The notes under the pieces are model-generated. The model worked only from the letters and a program-made list of their open reading frames with translations, had not been told where the DNA came from and did no database searches. Below, piece by piece: positions 15,155-24,850 of a stretch of 64,000 nucleotides of DNA. Every line of letters begins with the position of its first letter. Position 1 is the stretch's first letter. The stretch is taken from positions 2,356,001-2,420,000 of the forward strand of contig CP166298.1 in the NCBI GenBank assembly GCA_041281825.1, given 5' to 3'. The translations under genes were made by a program, and so were the position numbers. The DNA comes from Paenibacillus_D tarimensis_A (GTDB taxonomy: Bacteria; Bacillota; Bacilli; Paenibacillales; Paenibacillaceae).

Positions 15155-17101
15155 GTGAAGGTTTCAAGCGTTACGGTCAGACGAAGGTTATTTACAGCAT
15201 TAATGATCGTCATTGCATCCTTTGGCGCGCTCGTCATCCGGCTGGGATACGTTCAGCTCGTGAAGGGTGCGGAGATCGCGGAGAAAGCGGAGGATTCCTG
15301 GCGAAGAAATATACCTTTTACCGCAAAGCGCGGAGAAATACTCGACACAAGCGGCACCAAGCTGGCCTATAATGTCAGTTCGCCCACCGTGATGGCGATT
15401 CCCGCGCAAATCAAGGATCCGCATGAGACAGCCGCCAAGCTGTCCCATGTGCTGGGCATGTCCGAGGATATCATTTATGAAAGAATTACGAAGCGGTCAT
15501 CGATTGAAAAACTGAACCCTGCCGGCCGGAAAATCACACTCGATAAGGCGCAGGAAATCCGGGAGCTGGGTCTTCCGGGAATTGTCGTTGCGGAGGATAA
15601 CAAACGTTATTACCCTTTCGGTAATCTCGCCGCTCATGTTCTCGGATTTACAGGTATTGATAATCAGGGGCTGACAGGGGTAGAGCTGACCTATAATCAA
15701 CAGCTCACCGGAATCCAGGGGAGCATTTCATTTCTTTCGACTGCAAGCGGCAAACAAATGCCGAACTCAACGGATACATATCAGCAGCCGCGCGACGGCC
15801 TGAATTTGCAGCTGACGATCGACAAACGGATTCAGACGATTATGGAGCGTGAACTCGATCAGGCGATGGTTCAATTCCAGGCGAAAAGCATTATCGCCAT
15901 CGCGATGAACCCGAATAACGGGGAAATTGTCGGTATGGCGAGCCGTCCAACCTACGAGCCGGACAAATTTCGGGAGGTTCCTTCCGAAGTATATAATCGT
16001 AACCTGCCGATCTGGATGACCTACGAGCCCGGTTCGACATTCAAAATCATTACGTTATCGGCCGCCTTAGAGGAAGGGAAGGTCAATTTAAAAAATGAGC
16101 GTTTCTTTGATCCGGGAGCGATCGAGGTGGGCGGAGCAAGGCTGCGCTGCTGGAAGAAGGGGGGGCACGGCTCCCAGACGTTTCTTGAGGTCGTTGAAAA
16201 TTCATGCAACCCGGGCTTTGTTACTTTGGGACAGAGGCTCGGCAAAGATAAGCTGTTCGAGTATATCCGAAACTTCGGCTTCGGGACGAAAACGGGCATC
16301 GATTTGCGCGGCGAAGAAAACGGGATTATGTTTAAGCTGAATCAAGTCGGTCCGGTGGAGCTCGCTACAACGTCGTTCGGTCAAGGGGTGTCGGTGACGC
16401 CGATTCAACAGGTTGCGGCCGTATCCGCGGCAGTAAACGGCGGTTATTTATATAAGCCGCGCGTAGCGAAGGCGCTTATCAATCCGGTAACCGGAGAGAC
16501 GGTGGAACAATTCGAGCCAGAAATGGTGCGCCGGGTCATCTCAGAAGACACGTCCAAGCAGGTGAGGGAGGCGCTGGAAAGCGTCGTTGCGAAAGGGACC
16601 GGCCGCAATGCGTTTATTGACGGCTACCGCGTCGGCGGGAAAACGGGTACCGCTCAAAAGGTCATTAACGGCCGCTATTCGGCGGATGAGCATATCGTAT
16701 CGTTTATCGGGTTTGCGCCTGCTGACGACCCTCAGCTCGTCGTATATGTGGCGGTCGACGATCCGCAGGGATTGCAGTTCGGCGGACTGATCGCGGCGCC
16801 GATCGTACGAAATATTATGGAGGATGCGCTAAACGCGCTTGGCGTAGAGCCGCGCAAGGATCAGATCGAGAAAGAGATTAAAAGAAATTTAGGAGATGTT
16901 CCGATCGTCACGGTACCGAACCTGGTCGGTAAAACCGTCTCCGAAATATATGAGGACTTGAACATGAACTTCAACCTGTCTTCAGCGGGAACCGGAAATG
17001 TAGTTATCCGCCAGGCCCCTGCGGCGGGCGCCCGTTTGGAACGGGGATCGACTATCAGGGTATATCTCGGAACGGAAGATGATGAAACGCATCATCATTG
17101 A
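15155..17101 (+). CDS. spoVD: Sporulation-type class B penicillin-binding protein SpoVD
   Basis: This 648-residue D,D-transpeptidase is used for spore cortex synthesis and partners the SEDS protein SpoVE. A transmembrane anchor lies near 10-30 and a dimerisation domain at about 50-220. The catalytic STFK is at Ser294, SCN at 350-352 and KTG at 496-498. One C-terminal PASTA domain (about 585-642) is present, as in SpoVD, whereas the preceding PBP has two. The start is GTG 15155, after GGGAGGGG; an earlier in-frame ATG (15056) would add 33 residues lacking an SD. The protein ends in three histidines. Confidence 0.9.
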   Translation: MKVSSVTVRRRLFTALMIVIASFGALVIRLGYVQLVKGAEIAEKAEDSWRRNIPFTAKRGEILDTSGTKLAYNVSSPTVMAIPAQIKDPHETAAKLSHVLGMSEDIIYERITKRSSIEKLNPAGRKITLDKAQEIRELGLPGIVVAEDNKRYYPFGNLAAHVLGFTGIDNQGLTGVELTYNQQLTGIQGSISFLSTASGKQMPNSTDTYQQPRDGLNLQLTIDKRIQTIMERELDQAMVQFQAKSIIAIAMNPNNGEIVGMASRPTYEPDKFREVPSEVYNRNLPIWMTYEPGSTFKIITLSAALEEGKVNLKNERFFDPGAIEVGGARLRCWKKGGHGSQTFLEVVENSCNPGFVTLGQRLGKDKLFEYIRNFGFGTKTGIDLRGEENGIMFKLNQVGPVELATTSFGQGVSVTPIQQVAAVSAAVNGGYLYKPRVAKALINPVTGETVEQFEPEMVRRVISEDTSKQVREALESVVAKGTGRNAFIDGYRVGGKTGTAQKVINGRYSADEHIVSFIGFAPADDPQLVVYVAVDDPQGLQFGGLIAAPIVRNIMEDALNALGVEPRKDQIEKEIKRNLGDVPIVTVPNLVGKTVSEIYEDLNMNFNLSSAGTGNVVIRQAPAAGARLERGSTIRVYLGTEDDETHHH

Positions 17102-17166
17102 CTATAATGGTAATATAAACACAGGATAAGAGGTTGAAGACGTATTGTTAAGGAGGCTTCTCGCGT

Positions 17167-18645
17167 ATGCAACTGAATGAATTGACACCTCTTTTGATTA
17201 CGGCCCGGCTGGAAGGCGACGGAACGGTGGAAATTACGGGAATTCAAACGGATTCTAGGCGCACCGTTCCCGGCGACTTGTTTATTTGTCTTCCCGGTCA
17301 TACAACCGACGGTCATAATTACGCGAATGAGGCGCTGAATAAAGGAGCGGCGGCGCTTGTCGTCGAGCGCAGGCTGGACGTGGCCGCCCCGCAAATTATT
17401 GTGAAGGATTGCCGGCTGGCGATGGCGGTATTTGCCGATCATTTTTTCGGCCGGCCTTCGAGGGAGTTGCGAGTCATCGGAGTCACCGGCACAAATGGAA
17501 AAACGACGACCACCTATTTGATTGAGCGCGTCCTTCGCGATGCCGGCTTCTCGCCCGGAGTAATAGGAACAATCGAACGGAGGTTCGCAGGAACTTCGTT
17601 TCCGATGTCGGGTACGACGCCGGAAGCGCTTGAACTTCAACGGTATTTATCGGAAATGTCCGAAGCGGGAACCGATTATTGTGTCATGGAAGTATCCTCG
17701 CATGCGCTGCAGCAAGGCCGGGTGAAGGGATGCCGATACCGTACGGCGATTTTCACCAATCTGACACAGGATCACCTTGACTACCATGGTACAATGGAAC
17801 AGTATGCCGCGTCCAAAGGGCTGCTGTTTTCCCGACTGGGCAATGGTTATGGAGACGAAAAGCCGTTCGCCGTCCTTAACGGCGACGATCCTGCAAGCGG
17901 ACAATTCGCGTCGTTGACGGCTGCCGAAGTTATTACATACGGTATCGAGCGGGAAGCGGACGTGTTAGCTTTAGATATAACAATAACCGCGAAAGGAACG
18001 TCGTTTCATGTGAAGACGTTCCGTGGAGAAGCAGATATTCATCTTCGGATGGTCGGAAAATTTAACGTATACAATGCGCTTGCGGCGATTGCGGCAGGAC
18101 TGATCGAGGGCATCCCGCTCGATAAGCTGAAGGAAAGCCTGGAGCAGGTGCAGGGCGTCCCAGGCCGAGTGGAAGCGGTGGATGCCGGCCAGCCTTACGC
18201 CGTTATTGTCGACTATGCACATACGCCTGACGGACTGGACAACGTGCTCCGCGCGGTGAAAGAATTCGCGGCCCGCAAGGTGCTGTGCGTATTTGGCTGC
18301 GGAGGCGACCGCGACCGGACGAAGCGTCCGCTTATGGGGCAAATCGCCGCGAAGCATGCCGATTATATCATCGTTACCTCCGATAATCCCAGGACGGAGG
18401 ATCCGGACCTGATCTTGAAGGACATCGAGGCAGGATTGCGGGAGGACTGCGTGGACGGCAGCCGCTACGAGCTCATAGCGGACCGCCGGGAAGCGATACA
18501 AAAAGCGGTTGAAATGGCAAGCCCCGGCGATGTAGTATTGATTGCGGGGAAAGGTCATGAAACCTATCAAATTATCGGCAGGAACACGATCGATTTCGAT
18601 GATCGGCTTGTAGCCAAAGAAGTGATAAGGAGTAGTCTATCGTGA
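17167..18645 (+). CDS. murE: UDP-MurNAc-tripeptide synthetase (meso-DAP adding)
   Basis: The 492-residue Mur ligase adds meso-diaminopimelate to UDP-MurNAc-L-Ala-D-Glu with ATP. The P-loop is GTNGKTT at 108-114. The DNPR motif at 406-409 is the hallmark of DAP-specific, as opposed to Lys-specific, MurE, so the organism should have DAP-type peptidoglycan. The start is ATG 17167 after AAGGAGG. The stop overlaps the murF GTG start by 4 bp, so the two are translationally coupled. dapL at 43.4 kb would supply the DAP precursor. Confidence 0.95.
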   Translation: MQLNELTPLLITARLEGDGTVEITGIQTDSRRTVPGDLFICLPGHTTDGHNYANEALNKGAAALVVERRLDVAAPQIIVKDCRLAMAVFADHFFGRPSRELRVIGVTGTNGKTTTTYLIERVLRDAGFSPGVIGTIERRFAGTSFPMSGTTPEALELQRYLSEMSEAGTDYCVMEVSSHALQQGRVKGCRYRTAIFTNLTQDHLDYHGTMEQYAASKGLLFSRLGNGYGDEKPFAVLNGDDPASGQFASLTAAEVITYGIEREADVLALDITITAKGTSFHVKTFRGEADIHLRMVGKFNVYNALAAIAAGLIEGIPLDKLKESLEQVQGVPGRVEAVDAGQPYAVIVDYAHTPDGLDNVLRAVKEFAARKVLCVFGCGGDRDRTKRPLMGQIAAKHADYIIVTSDNPRTEDPDLILKDIEAGLREDCVDGSRYELIADRREAIQKAVEMASPGDVVLIAGKGHETYQIIGRNTIDFDDRLVAKEVIRSSLS

Positions 18646-20069
18646 TAAAAACAACGATCGGGGAACTGGCCCGTATGTGCGGGGGAGTGCTTTCGTCCGG
18701 CGAACCGACTGCCGCCGACCGCCGCATCGCAGGGGTATCGACCGATTCGCGAAAGCTTCATGCGGATCAATTGTTCATTCCGCTTATCGGGAAGCGGTTT
18801 GACGGTCATGAATACGCGGCTGTTGCGCGTGTGAACGGTGCGGCCGCCGCCTTGTGGCAGGCGGACCGTCCGGTGCCGGATGCGCTGAGGGACTGGCCGC
18901 TTATCATTGTAGACGATACGCTGGCCGCATTGCAGCGGTTAGCCGCGGCTTACCGGCAACAGCTGCCGGTTCGCATCGTCGGCATAACGGGCAGCAATGG
19001 TAAAACGACAACAAAGGACATGGTGGCGGCTGTGCTCGCCACCGTTTTTCGCGTCCATAAAACGGCAGGCAATCTGAACAACCATATCGGATTGCCGCTG
19101 ACGCTGCTGGAGATGGACGAGACGACCGAGGCGGCCGTGCTTGAAATGGGCATGAGCGGCTTCGGCGAGATCGAGCTGTTGTCCACCATTGCGAAGCCGG
19201 ATGCGGCTGTTATTACGAACATCGGAGACGCACACCTGCTGCAGCTCGGATCCCGGGAAGGCATTGCCAAAGCGAAGCTTGAAATCGCCGCGGGACTGAA
19301 ACCGGAAGGTCTGTTCGTCTATAACGGCGACGAGCCCCTTTTAAGGGACGCGCTAACGGCGCCGGATATGTCGGGATCGTTCAGGAAGCAATCGTTCGGG
19401 GCAGGCGAGTGTAACGACTGGCAGGTAACGATAGTCGCAATGGATGCTGCCGGAACGGAATTCGGTTTACGGTCGGCCGGGCAATCGAATGGGAGCGAAC
19501 CCGAAACCATGAATTACCGGATTCCCGTTCCGGGCGGACATAATGTCTATAACGCGGCAGCGGCAATCGCAGTTGCGGCGGATCTGGGCGTCCCGGCGGA
19601 CCGGATTAGGCAAGGGCTGGCCGGTTTGAAATTGAGCGCTATGCGTCTCGAATCGATTCGCGCGTATAATGGCGCTACTGTACTGAACGACGCATTCAAC
19701 GCGAATCCGACCGCGATGCGGGCGGCTGTCGATACGGTTGCCGCAATGACAGGATACCGCCGCAAATGGCTGGTGCTTGGCGATATGCTGGAGCTGGGAC
19801 CGGAAGAGACCCGGCTGCATCGTGAGATCGGCGCATATATTAACCCGGAGAAGGCCGGCGGCTTGCTCACCTATGGCACGCTCGGAAGATCGATCGCCGA
19901 GGGAGCCGCGGCCAATTTCCCCGAAGCTTCGGGCTTGGTCCTCCACTTTGAGGACAAGACCGAATTAACGGCATGGCTGCGTGATCGGCTGCACCCGGAT
20001 GATCTTGTGCTTGTTAAGGGCTCGCGCGGCATGCAAATGGAGAAGATCGTTCATGAACTTGAACAATAA
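18642..20069 (+). CDS. murF: UDP-MurNAc-tripeptide--D-alanyl-D-alanine ligase
   Basis: The 475-residue Mur ligase adds D-Ala-D-Ala to complete the UDP-MurNAc-pentapeptide. The P-loop GSNGKTTTKD starts at residue 117. The central domain carries TAGNLNNHIGLPLTLL and EMGMSGFGEIELLS, and the C-terminal domain carries NDAFNANPTAMRAAV, all typical of MurF. The GTG start overlaps murE by 4 bp. mraY follows after a 78-bp gap. In B. subtilis murF lies outside the dcw cluster, so its inclusion here resembles the arrangement in Gram-negative bacteria and other Paenibacillaceae. Confidence 0.95.
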   Translation: MIKTTIGELARMCGGVLSSGEPTAADRRIAGVSTDSRKLHADQLFIPLIGKRFDGHEYAAVARVNGAAAALWQADRPVPDALRDWPLIIVDDTLAALQRLAAAYRQQLPVRIVGITGSNGKTTTKDMVAAVLATVFRVHKTAGNLNNHIGLPLTLLEMDETTEAAVLEMGMSGFGEIELLSTIAKPDAAVITNIGDAHLLQLGSREGIAKAKLEIAAGLKPEGLFVYNGDEPLLRDALTAPDMSGSFRKQSFGAGECNDWQVTIVAMDAAGTEFGLRSAGQSNGSEPETMNYRIPVPGGHNVYNAAAAIAVAADLGVPADRIRQGLAGLKLSAMRLESIRAYNGATVLNDAFNANPTAMRAAVDTVAAMTGYRRKWLVLGDMLELGPEETRLHREIGAYINPEKAGGLLTYGTLGRSIAEGAAANFPEASGLVLHFEDKTELTAWLRDRLHPDDLVLVKGSRGMQMEKIVHELEQ

Positions 20070-20147
20070 CGGCACATTCACTGGATTCGTTTGCTTGGGC
20101 GGGCCGGATCAGATATTACAGCAAAACACTTAAAGGAGGGTGAGATC

Positions 20148-21110
20148 ATGGACATGAAGGTCATTTTTATGGCGATTGGCGTGTCATTCCTGCTTGCAAT
20201 CATTCTCGGGCCTCTGTTCATCCCGCTGCTCCGCCGGTTGAAGTTCGGCCAGGAGATTCGCACCGACGGTCCGCAAAGCCATTTAAAGAAAAAAGGAACG
20301 CCGACGATGGGCGGCATCATCATTATGCTTGCGCTTCTCTTGTCGTTTATTAAATTTTCCGGAGTGTCTGCCGACTTCTGGGTGCTTATTACCGCTTCGC
20401 TTGGATTCGGCCTGATCGGATTTCTCGACGATTATATTAAGATTGCGTTGAAGCGTTCGCTTGGCTTGACTGCAAAGCAAAAGCTGGCGGGGCAGCTCCT
20501 TTTCTCGGGCATTATGTGCTATTTGCTATTTTCGATGAATCACAGCACCTTTGTCGCAGTGCCGGGGACGTCTTGGGGACTGGACTTCGGCTGGTTCTAC
20601 TATCCGTTCGTCGTCGTCATTTTGTTTGCTACGAGCAATTCGGTTAATTTTACAGACGGGGTGGACGGCCTGCTTGCCGGTACAAGCGCGCTTGCCTTCG
20701 GTGTATACACATTAATCGCCATGCAGCTCACCGAGCATGAATCAGCCGTGTTTTCCGCTGCGATGATCGGAGCCGTTTTAGGGTTTCTCGTATTCAATGC
20801 GCATCCTGCAAAAGTGTTTATGGGAGATACGGGCTCGCTTGGCATCGGAGGCGGACTGGCGGCTGTGGCGATTCTGACCAAGACTGAGGTGCTCCTAATC
20901 ATTATCGGCGGCGTCTTCGTACTCGAGATGCTGTCGGTGATTTTGCAAGTGGGCTCCTTTAAGCTGAGAGGCAAGCGTATTTTCAAGATGAGCCCGATAC
21001 ACCACCATTTTGAATTGTCTGGCTGGTCGGAGTGGCGTGTGGTCGTCAGCTTCTGGCTGGCCGGTCTGGTGTTTGCGGCTCTGGGGTTGTTTATTTACCG
21101 AGGATTCTAG
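20148..21110 (+). CDS. mraY: Phospho-N-acetylmuramoyl-pentapeptide-transferase
   Basis: This 320-residue integral membrane enzyme of about 10 helices transfers phospho-MurNAc-pentapeptide to undecaprenyl phosphate, making lipid I. Signature stretches are KKKGTPTMGGI, the FLDDYIK Asp pair, SVNFTDGVDGL, FMGDTGSLGIGG and MSPIHHHFELSGW. The start is ATG 20148, 7 nt after AAGGAGGG. It lies between murF and murD. Confidence 0.95.
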   Translation: MDMKVIFMAIGVSFLLAIILGPLFIPLLRRLKFGQEIRTDGPQSHLKKKGTPTMGGIIIMLALLLSFIKFSGVSADFWVLITASLGFGLIGFLDDYIKIALKRSLGLTAKQKLAGQLLFSGIMCYLLFSMNHSTFVAVPGTSWGLDFGWFYYPFVVVILFATSNSVNFTDGVDGLLAGTSALAFGVYTLIAMQLTEHESAVFSAAMIGAVLGFLVFNAHPAKVFMGDTGSLGIGGGLAAVAILTKTEVLLIIIGGVFVLEMLSVILQVGSFKLRGKRIFKMSPIHHHFELSGWSEWRVVVSFWLAGLVFAALGLFIYRGF

Positions 21111-21151
21111 CAGCGGTTCCATATGTACAGTATATTAAAGGGGTTGTCACC

Positions 21152-22582
21152 ATGAATCATCCGGCAGCGTATAGGAACTGTCAGGTTGTCATCATCGGAC
21201 TCGCCAAAAGCGGCGTCAGTGTAGCGAAAGTGTTCCATTCGCTCGGAGCGAAGGTCACCGTTAACGATATCAAGCAGCGTGAAAGCTGTCCGGAAGCCGA
21301 AGAGCTCGAAGCCTTGGGCATTCCCGTCATATGCGGACATCACCCGGACCGGTTGATTACTTCGGAGACTTCATTAGTCGTCAAAAATCCGGGCATTCCT
21401 TACGCAGCGCCTCCGATCAAACAGGCATTGGAGCTTGGGATAGAGGTTATTACGGAGGTGGAAGCGGCGTACTGGCTGTCGCCGGCGCCGATCATCGGCA
21501 TTACCGGCTCCAACGGAAAAACGACGACGACGACATGGATCGGTGAGATGCTCCGCTCCGCAGGCAAGCAGCCGATAGTCGCCGGCAACATCGGGAGAGC
21601 ATTATGCGAAGCGGCGCTTGAGGCGCAGCCGGACAATTGGATTGTGGCGGAGCTGAGCAGTTTTCAGTTAAAGGGAACCTCCGCATTCAAACCGAAGATT
21701 GCGCTGCTGCTCAACATTGCGGAAACGCATCTGGATTACCACGGAGGGATGCACGATTATATCGCTTCGAAGGCCAAATTGCTGGCCAACATGACGGAGT
21801 CGGATACCGCCGTCTTGAACTGGGACGACCCGTTATGCAAAAGGCAGTCCGAAGGACTTCGCGCCCGGCTGCTTCCGTTTTCGTTAACGCAGCAGCTCGA
21901 TTGCGGCATCTATATTGAGCCTCCTTACGCGCCGTTTGGCGAAGCCGACACGACCGAGGCTGAACGGCATATCGTATGGCGCGATGAGAAGGGAGAGGAG
22001 CATTACATACTTCCGGTAGCGGAACTCGGCATTCCGGGCCGTCATAATGCGGCCAATGCGCTCGCGGCAGCAGCGGCCTGTCTGGCGGCCGGTGTAGAAC
22101 CGGGAAGACTTGCGGAGCCGCTCCATACTTTCAATGCCGTAGAGCATCGTCTTGAATATGTCTGCACGCGCGGAGGCGTGAAATACTATAACGATTCCAA
22201 AGCAACGAATCCGACCGCGACTGTTATGTCGGTCTATTCGCTGTCCGGCGGTATTATTCTTGTTGCCGGCGGATTGGACCGCGGTTCCGATTATATGGAG
22301 CTGCTTCCGCTGTTCAGAGACCGTATAAAAGGATTAGTCGCGCTGGGGCAAACAAGGGAGAAACTGGCGCATGTTGCGGAGCTGGCGGGTTTAACGGCCG
22401 TCAAAACGGTCGAACCTGTTGAAGAAGCCGAAGCGACTTTGCGTTTGGCCGTGGCAGAAGCGGCCAAACTTGCGGAGCCGGGGGACATTGTGCTCCTGTC
22501 GCCTGCATGCGCGAGCTGGGATATGTTTGCATCGTTTGAACAGCGCGGGCGCATTTTTAAAGATTCGGCGCATACCTTGTAA
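21152..22582 (+). CDS. murD: UDP-N-acetylmuramoylalanine--D-glutamate ligase
   Basis: The 476-residue Mur ligase adds D-Glu to UDP-MurNAc-L-Ala. The N-terminal Rossmann-like domain begins VVIIGLAKSGVSVAKVF. The P-loop GSNGKTTTT starts at 119. ETHLDYHGG, PGRHNAANALAA, the C-terminal YNDSKATNPTA and LLSPACASWDMF are present. The start is ATG 21152 after AAAGGGG; a longer in-frame start at 21032 would overlap mraY and is not used. spoVE follows after 45 bp. Confidence 0.95.
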   Translation: MNHPAAYRNCQVVIIGLAKSGVSVAKVFHSLGAKVTVNDIKQRESCPEAEELEALGIPVICGHHPDRLITSETSLVVKNPGIPYAAPPIKQALELGIEVITEVEAAYWLSPAPIIGITGSNGKTTTTTWIGEMLRSAGKQPIVAGNIGRALCEAALEAQPDNWIVAELSSFQLKGTSAFKPKIALLLNIAETHLDYHGGMHDYIASKAKLLANMTESDTAVLNWDDPLCKRQSEGLRARLLPFSLTQQLDCGIYIEPPYAPFGEADTTEAERHIVWRDEKGEEHYILPVAELGIPGRHNAANALAAAAACLAAGVEPGRLAEPLHTFNAVEHRLEYVCTRGGVKYYNDSKATNPTATVMSVYSLSGGIILVAGGLDRGSDYMELLPLFRDRIKGLVALGQTREKLAHVAELAGLTAVKTVEPVEEAEATLRLAVAEAAKLAEPGDIVLLSPACASWDMFASFEQRGRIFKDSAHTL

Positions 22583-22627
22583 GTAGGGGGCATGTCCCTA
22601 CTTACATAAGTAAAGGGTGTTTGCGTT

Positions 22628-23725
22628 ATGGCTAGAGCCCGGTCCGCACCGGATCTTTGGATGATCATCCCGATCTTGCTCATTCTTACAATCGGCATCG
22701 TTATGGTCTATAGCGCCAGTGCCGTATTGAGCTACAACGAATTCGGCGATGCGTTCTACTATGTCAAGAGACAGCTGTTGTTCGCCCTGCTTGGCGTAGG
22801 GGCGATGTTTCTGACGATGAATACCGATTATTGGATATGGAAAAGAGCATCCAAGCTTGGCCTGATTATTTGCTTCGCACTGCTGGTATTCGTTCTCATA
22901 CCGGGCATCGGCGTCGTCCGTGGCGGAGCGCGAAGCTGGCTAGGCATCAGCTCTTTTGGCATTCAGCCTTCCGAATTTATGAAGCTGGCGATGGTGCTGT
23001 TCTTATCCAAGATGTTATCGGAGAGACAGGACCGGATCACCTCTTTCTCCAAGGGGCTGATGCCGCCGCTGGCAATTATGGGGACGGCGTTTGGACTTAT
23101 TATGCTGCAGCCCGATTTGGGCACCGGAGCCGTTATGGTCGGCGCGTCGCTTCTTGTTATATATACGGCGGGCGCCAGAATCGCCCATCTCGGCTCGCTG
23201 GCTCTGCTCGGTGTAGCCGGATTAGTCGGTCTGATTGCGGCTGCTCCATACCGCCTGCAGCGGATTACCGCATTTCTGGACCCTTGGCAGGATCCGCTCG
23301 GCGCCGGATATCAATCGATTCAATCGTTATATGCGATCGGACCCGGGGGGCTCGTCGGACTCGGGCTCGGCATGAGCCGTCAGAAATACAGTTATTTGCC
23401 CGAGCCCCAAACGGATTTTATCTTTTCCATTCTTGCGGAGGAGCTCGGCTTTATCGGCGGCGCAACGTTGATCGGTTTATTTCTGATACTCGTCTGGCGC
23501 GGGATGCGTACGGCGCTTACCGCGCCGGATTCGTTCGGGAGCCTGCTCGCGGTCGGAATAACGGGCATCATCGCAGTTCAGGTGCTGATCAATATCGGCG
23601 TCGTCATCGGCATGATGCCGGTTACCGGCATCACGCTGCCGCTTGTCAGCTACGGCGGATCATCGCTTACGCTGCTGCTCACCGCGCTTGGCATATTACT
23701 TAATATATCCCGTTATTCGAGGTAA
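22628..23725 (+). CDS. spoVE: SEDS-family lipid II flippase/polymerase (SpoVE/FtsW)
   Basis: This 365-residue polytopic membrane protein of the RodA/FtsW/SpoVE family has about 10 transmembrane segments. SEDS proteins are peptidoglycan glycosyltransferases that work with a class B PBP. Typical motifs are VYSASAV near the N-terminus, GARSWLGISSFGIQPSEFMKLA, LQPDLGTGAVM, QSLYAIGPGGLVGLG and the C-terminal LPLVSYGGSSL. Position after murD in a cluster that has spoVD argues for SpoVE, but FtsW cannot be excluded from sequence alone. The gene expected next, murG, is absent. Confidence 0.9.
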   Translation: MARARSAPDLWMIIPILLILTIGIVMVYSASAVLSYNEFGDAFYYVKRQLLFALLGVGAMFLTMNTDYWIWKRASKLGLIICFALLVFVLIPGIGVVRGGARSWLGISSFGIQPSEFMKLAMVLFLSKMLSERQDRITSFSKGLMPPLAIMGTAFGLIMLQPDLGTGAVMVGASLLVIYTAGARIAHLGSLALLGVAGLVGLIAAAPYRLQRITAFLDPWQDPLGAGYQSIQSLYAIGPGGLVGLGLGMSRQKYSYLPEPQTDFIFSILAEELGFIGGATLIGLFLILVWRGMRTALTAPDSFGSLLAVGITGIIAVQVLINIGVVIGMMPVTGITLPLVSYGGSSLTLLLTALGILLNISRYSR

Positions 23726-23929
23726 CGGAGCAAGCTTTAAAGCGGGGTTTCAAGACGAACTGGGCGATTGTCACACTCCCTGGCCGGCGGGCATAAGATA
23801 CTCTATAATCGTGGCCGCTTCCCTAGGCGGACCGGTTGTTGCATCCGAAGCCCAAACGGAACTATTCTTTCAATCGTCCGATATCATAAAAATACTCGCA
23901 TCCACCACGGCAAAAAGGAGGTCCCGCTT

Positions 23930-24835
23930 ATGCGACAATTTATCGAAGAACTGAAGCAAGCCGAGGTAGGCGACGTTCGGTTAAATGAGCCGCTTGCAGA
24001 TTATACGACGTGGAAGATCGGCGGTCCGGCCGACGTTCTGATTATTCCCGGCGGCAAAGACGAACTCGTTAATACGATCCGGCTTCTTCACAAATATGAG
24101 ATGCCATGGACGAACCTGGGGCGGGGCTCCAACATGCTGGTTAGCAGCAAGGGAGTGCGCGGTGTTGTAATCACGCCGGGCGACGGATTGGATTATGTCC
24201 GTTTCGATGGCAGCCTGGCACATGCAGGCGCCTCCTATTCCTTTATCAAACTATCGGTAATGGCCGGTAAGGAAGGGTTAACCGGACTCGAGTTTGCCGG
24301 CGGGATTCCCGGTTCGGTCGGGGGAGCCGTCTTTATGAATGCCGGCGCCTTAGGGTCGGATGTATCACGTATTTTCAAGTCAGCTGAGATTGTGCTGGAA
24401 ACAGGGGAATTGGTTCAATACGGAAAAGAGGATATGGAGTTTTCCTATCGACACTCTGTGCTTCATGAACGACCGGGCATTGTCATTAACGCGACATTTG
24501 AGCTTGCGCCGGGGGACAGGAAGGAAATTGCCGCTGTAATGGCTTCTAACAAAGAGCGGCGAATCCGTACGCAGCCGCAAAGCGCAAAGTGTGCAGGCAG
24601 CGTATTCCGTAACCCTCCCGGCGATTATGCCGCCAGACTCATTCAGGAGGCCGGATTGAAAGGGCTTCGGTCAGGCGGGGCCGAGGTTTCCGAGCAGCAT
24701 GCCAATTTCATTGTAAACACCGGGCAAGCGACAGCTGAAGATGTTCTCACTCTTATGGCAACCATTCAAAGCACCGTCAAGGACCGATACGGTATTGAAC
24801 TGGTGCCGGAGGTACTGTTTGTGGGTGAGCGCTAA
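23930..24835 (+). CDS. murB: UDP-N-acetylenolpyruvoylglucosamine reductase
   Basis: The 301-residue FAD enzyme reduces UDP-GlcNAc-enolpyruvate to UDP-MurNAc with NADPH. FAD-domain motifs are YTTWKIGGPADVL, LGRGSNMLVS and FAGGIPGSVGGAVFMNAGA. The catalytic serine lies in CAGSVFRNP, and the C-terminal Glu is in LVPEVLFVG. The start is ATG 23930 after AAGGAGG; an in-frame ATG at 23768 has no SD. It is followed after 15 bp by murA. The 204-bp gap before it is where murG would normally be. Confidence 0.94.
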   Translation: MRQFIEELKQAEVGDVRLNEPLADYTTWKIGGPADVLIIPGGKDELVNTIRLLHKYEMPWTNLGRGSNMLVSSKGVRGVVITPGDGLDYVRFDGSLAHAGASYSFIKLSVMAGKEGLTGLEFAGGIPGSVGGAVFMNAGALGSDVSRIFKSAEIVLETGELVQYGKEDMEFSYRHSVLHERPGIVINATFELAPGDRKEIAAVMASNKERRIRTQPQSAKCAGSVFRNPPGDYAARLIQEAGLKGLRSGGAEVSEQHANFIVNTGQATAEDVLTLMATIQSTVKDRYGIELVPEVLFVGER

Positions 24836-24850
24836 ATCGGAGGTGATACA

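Noticed and set aside
22831..23703. A 290-codon frame inside spoVE in another + frame
   Set aside because: It is a low-hydrophobicity, Arg-rich alternative frame of a certain membrane protein gene; spoVE shows all SEDS motifs.
23768..23809. Promoter TTGTCA...TATAAT upstream of murB
   Set aside because: The two boxes are 30 bp apart and no better -35 lies at 16-18 bp from the TATAAT.
23726..23929. Possible murG remnant between spoVE and murB
   Set aside because: None of the frames shows GGTGGH-type or other MurG motifs, and the gap is too short. I record an absence rather than a pseudogene.
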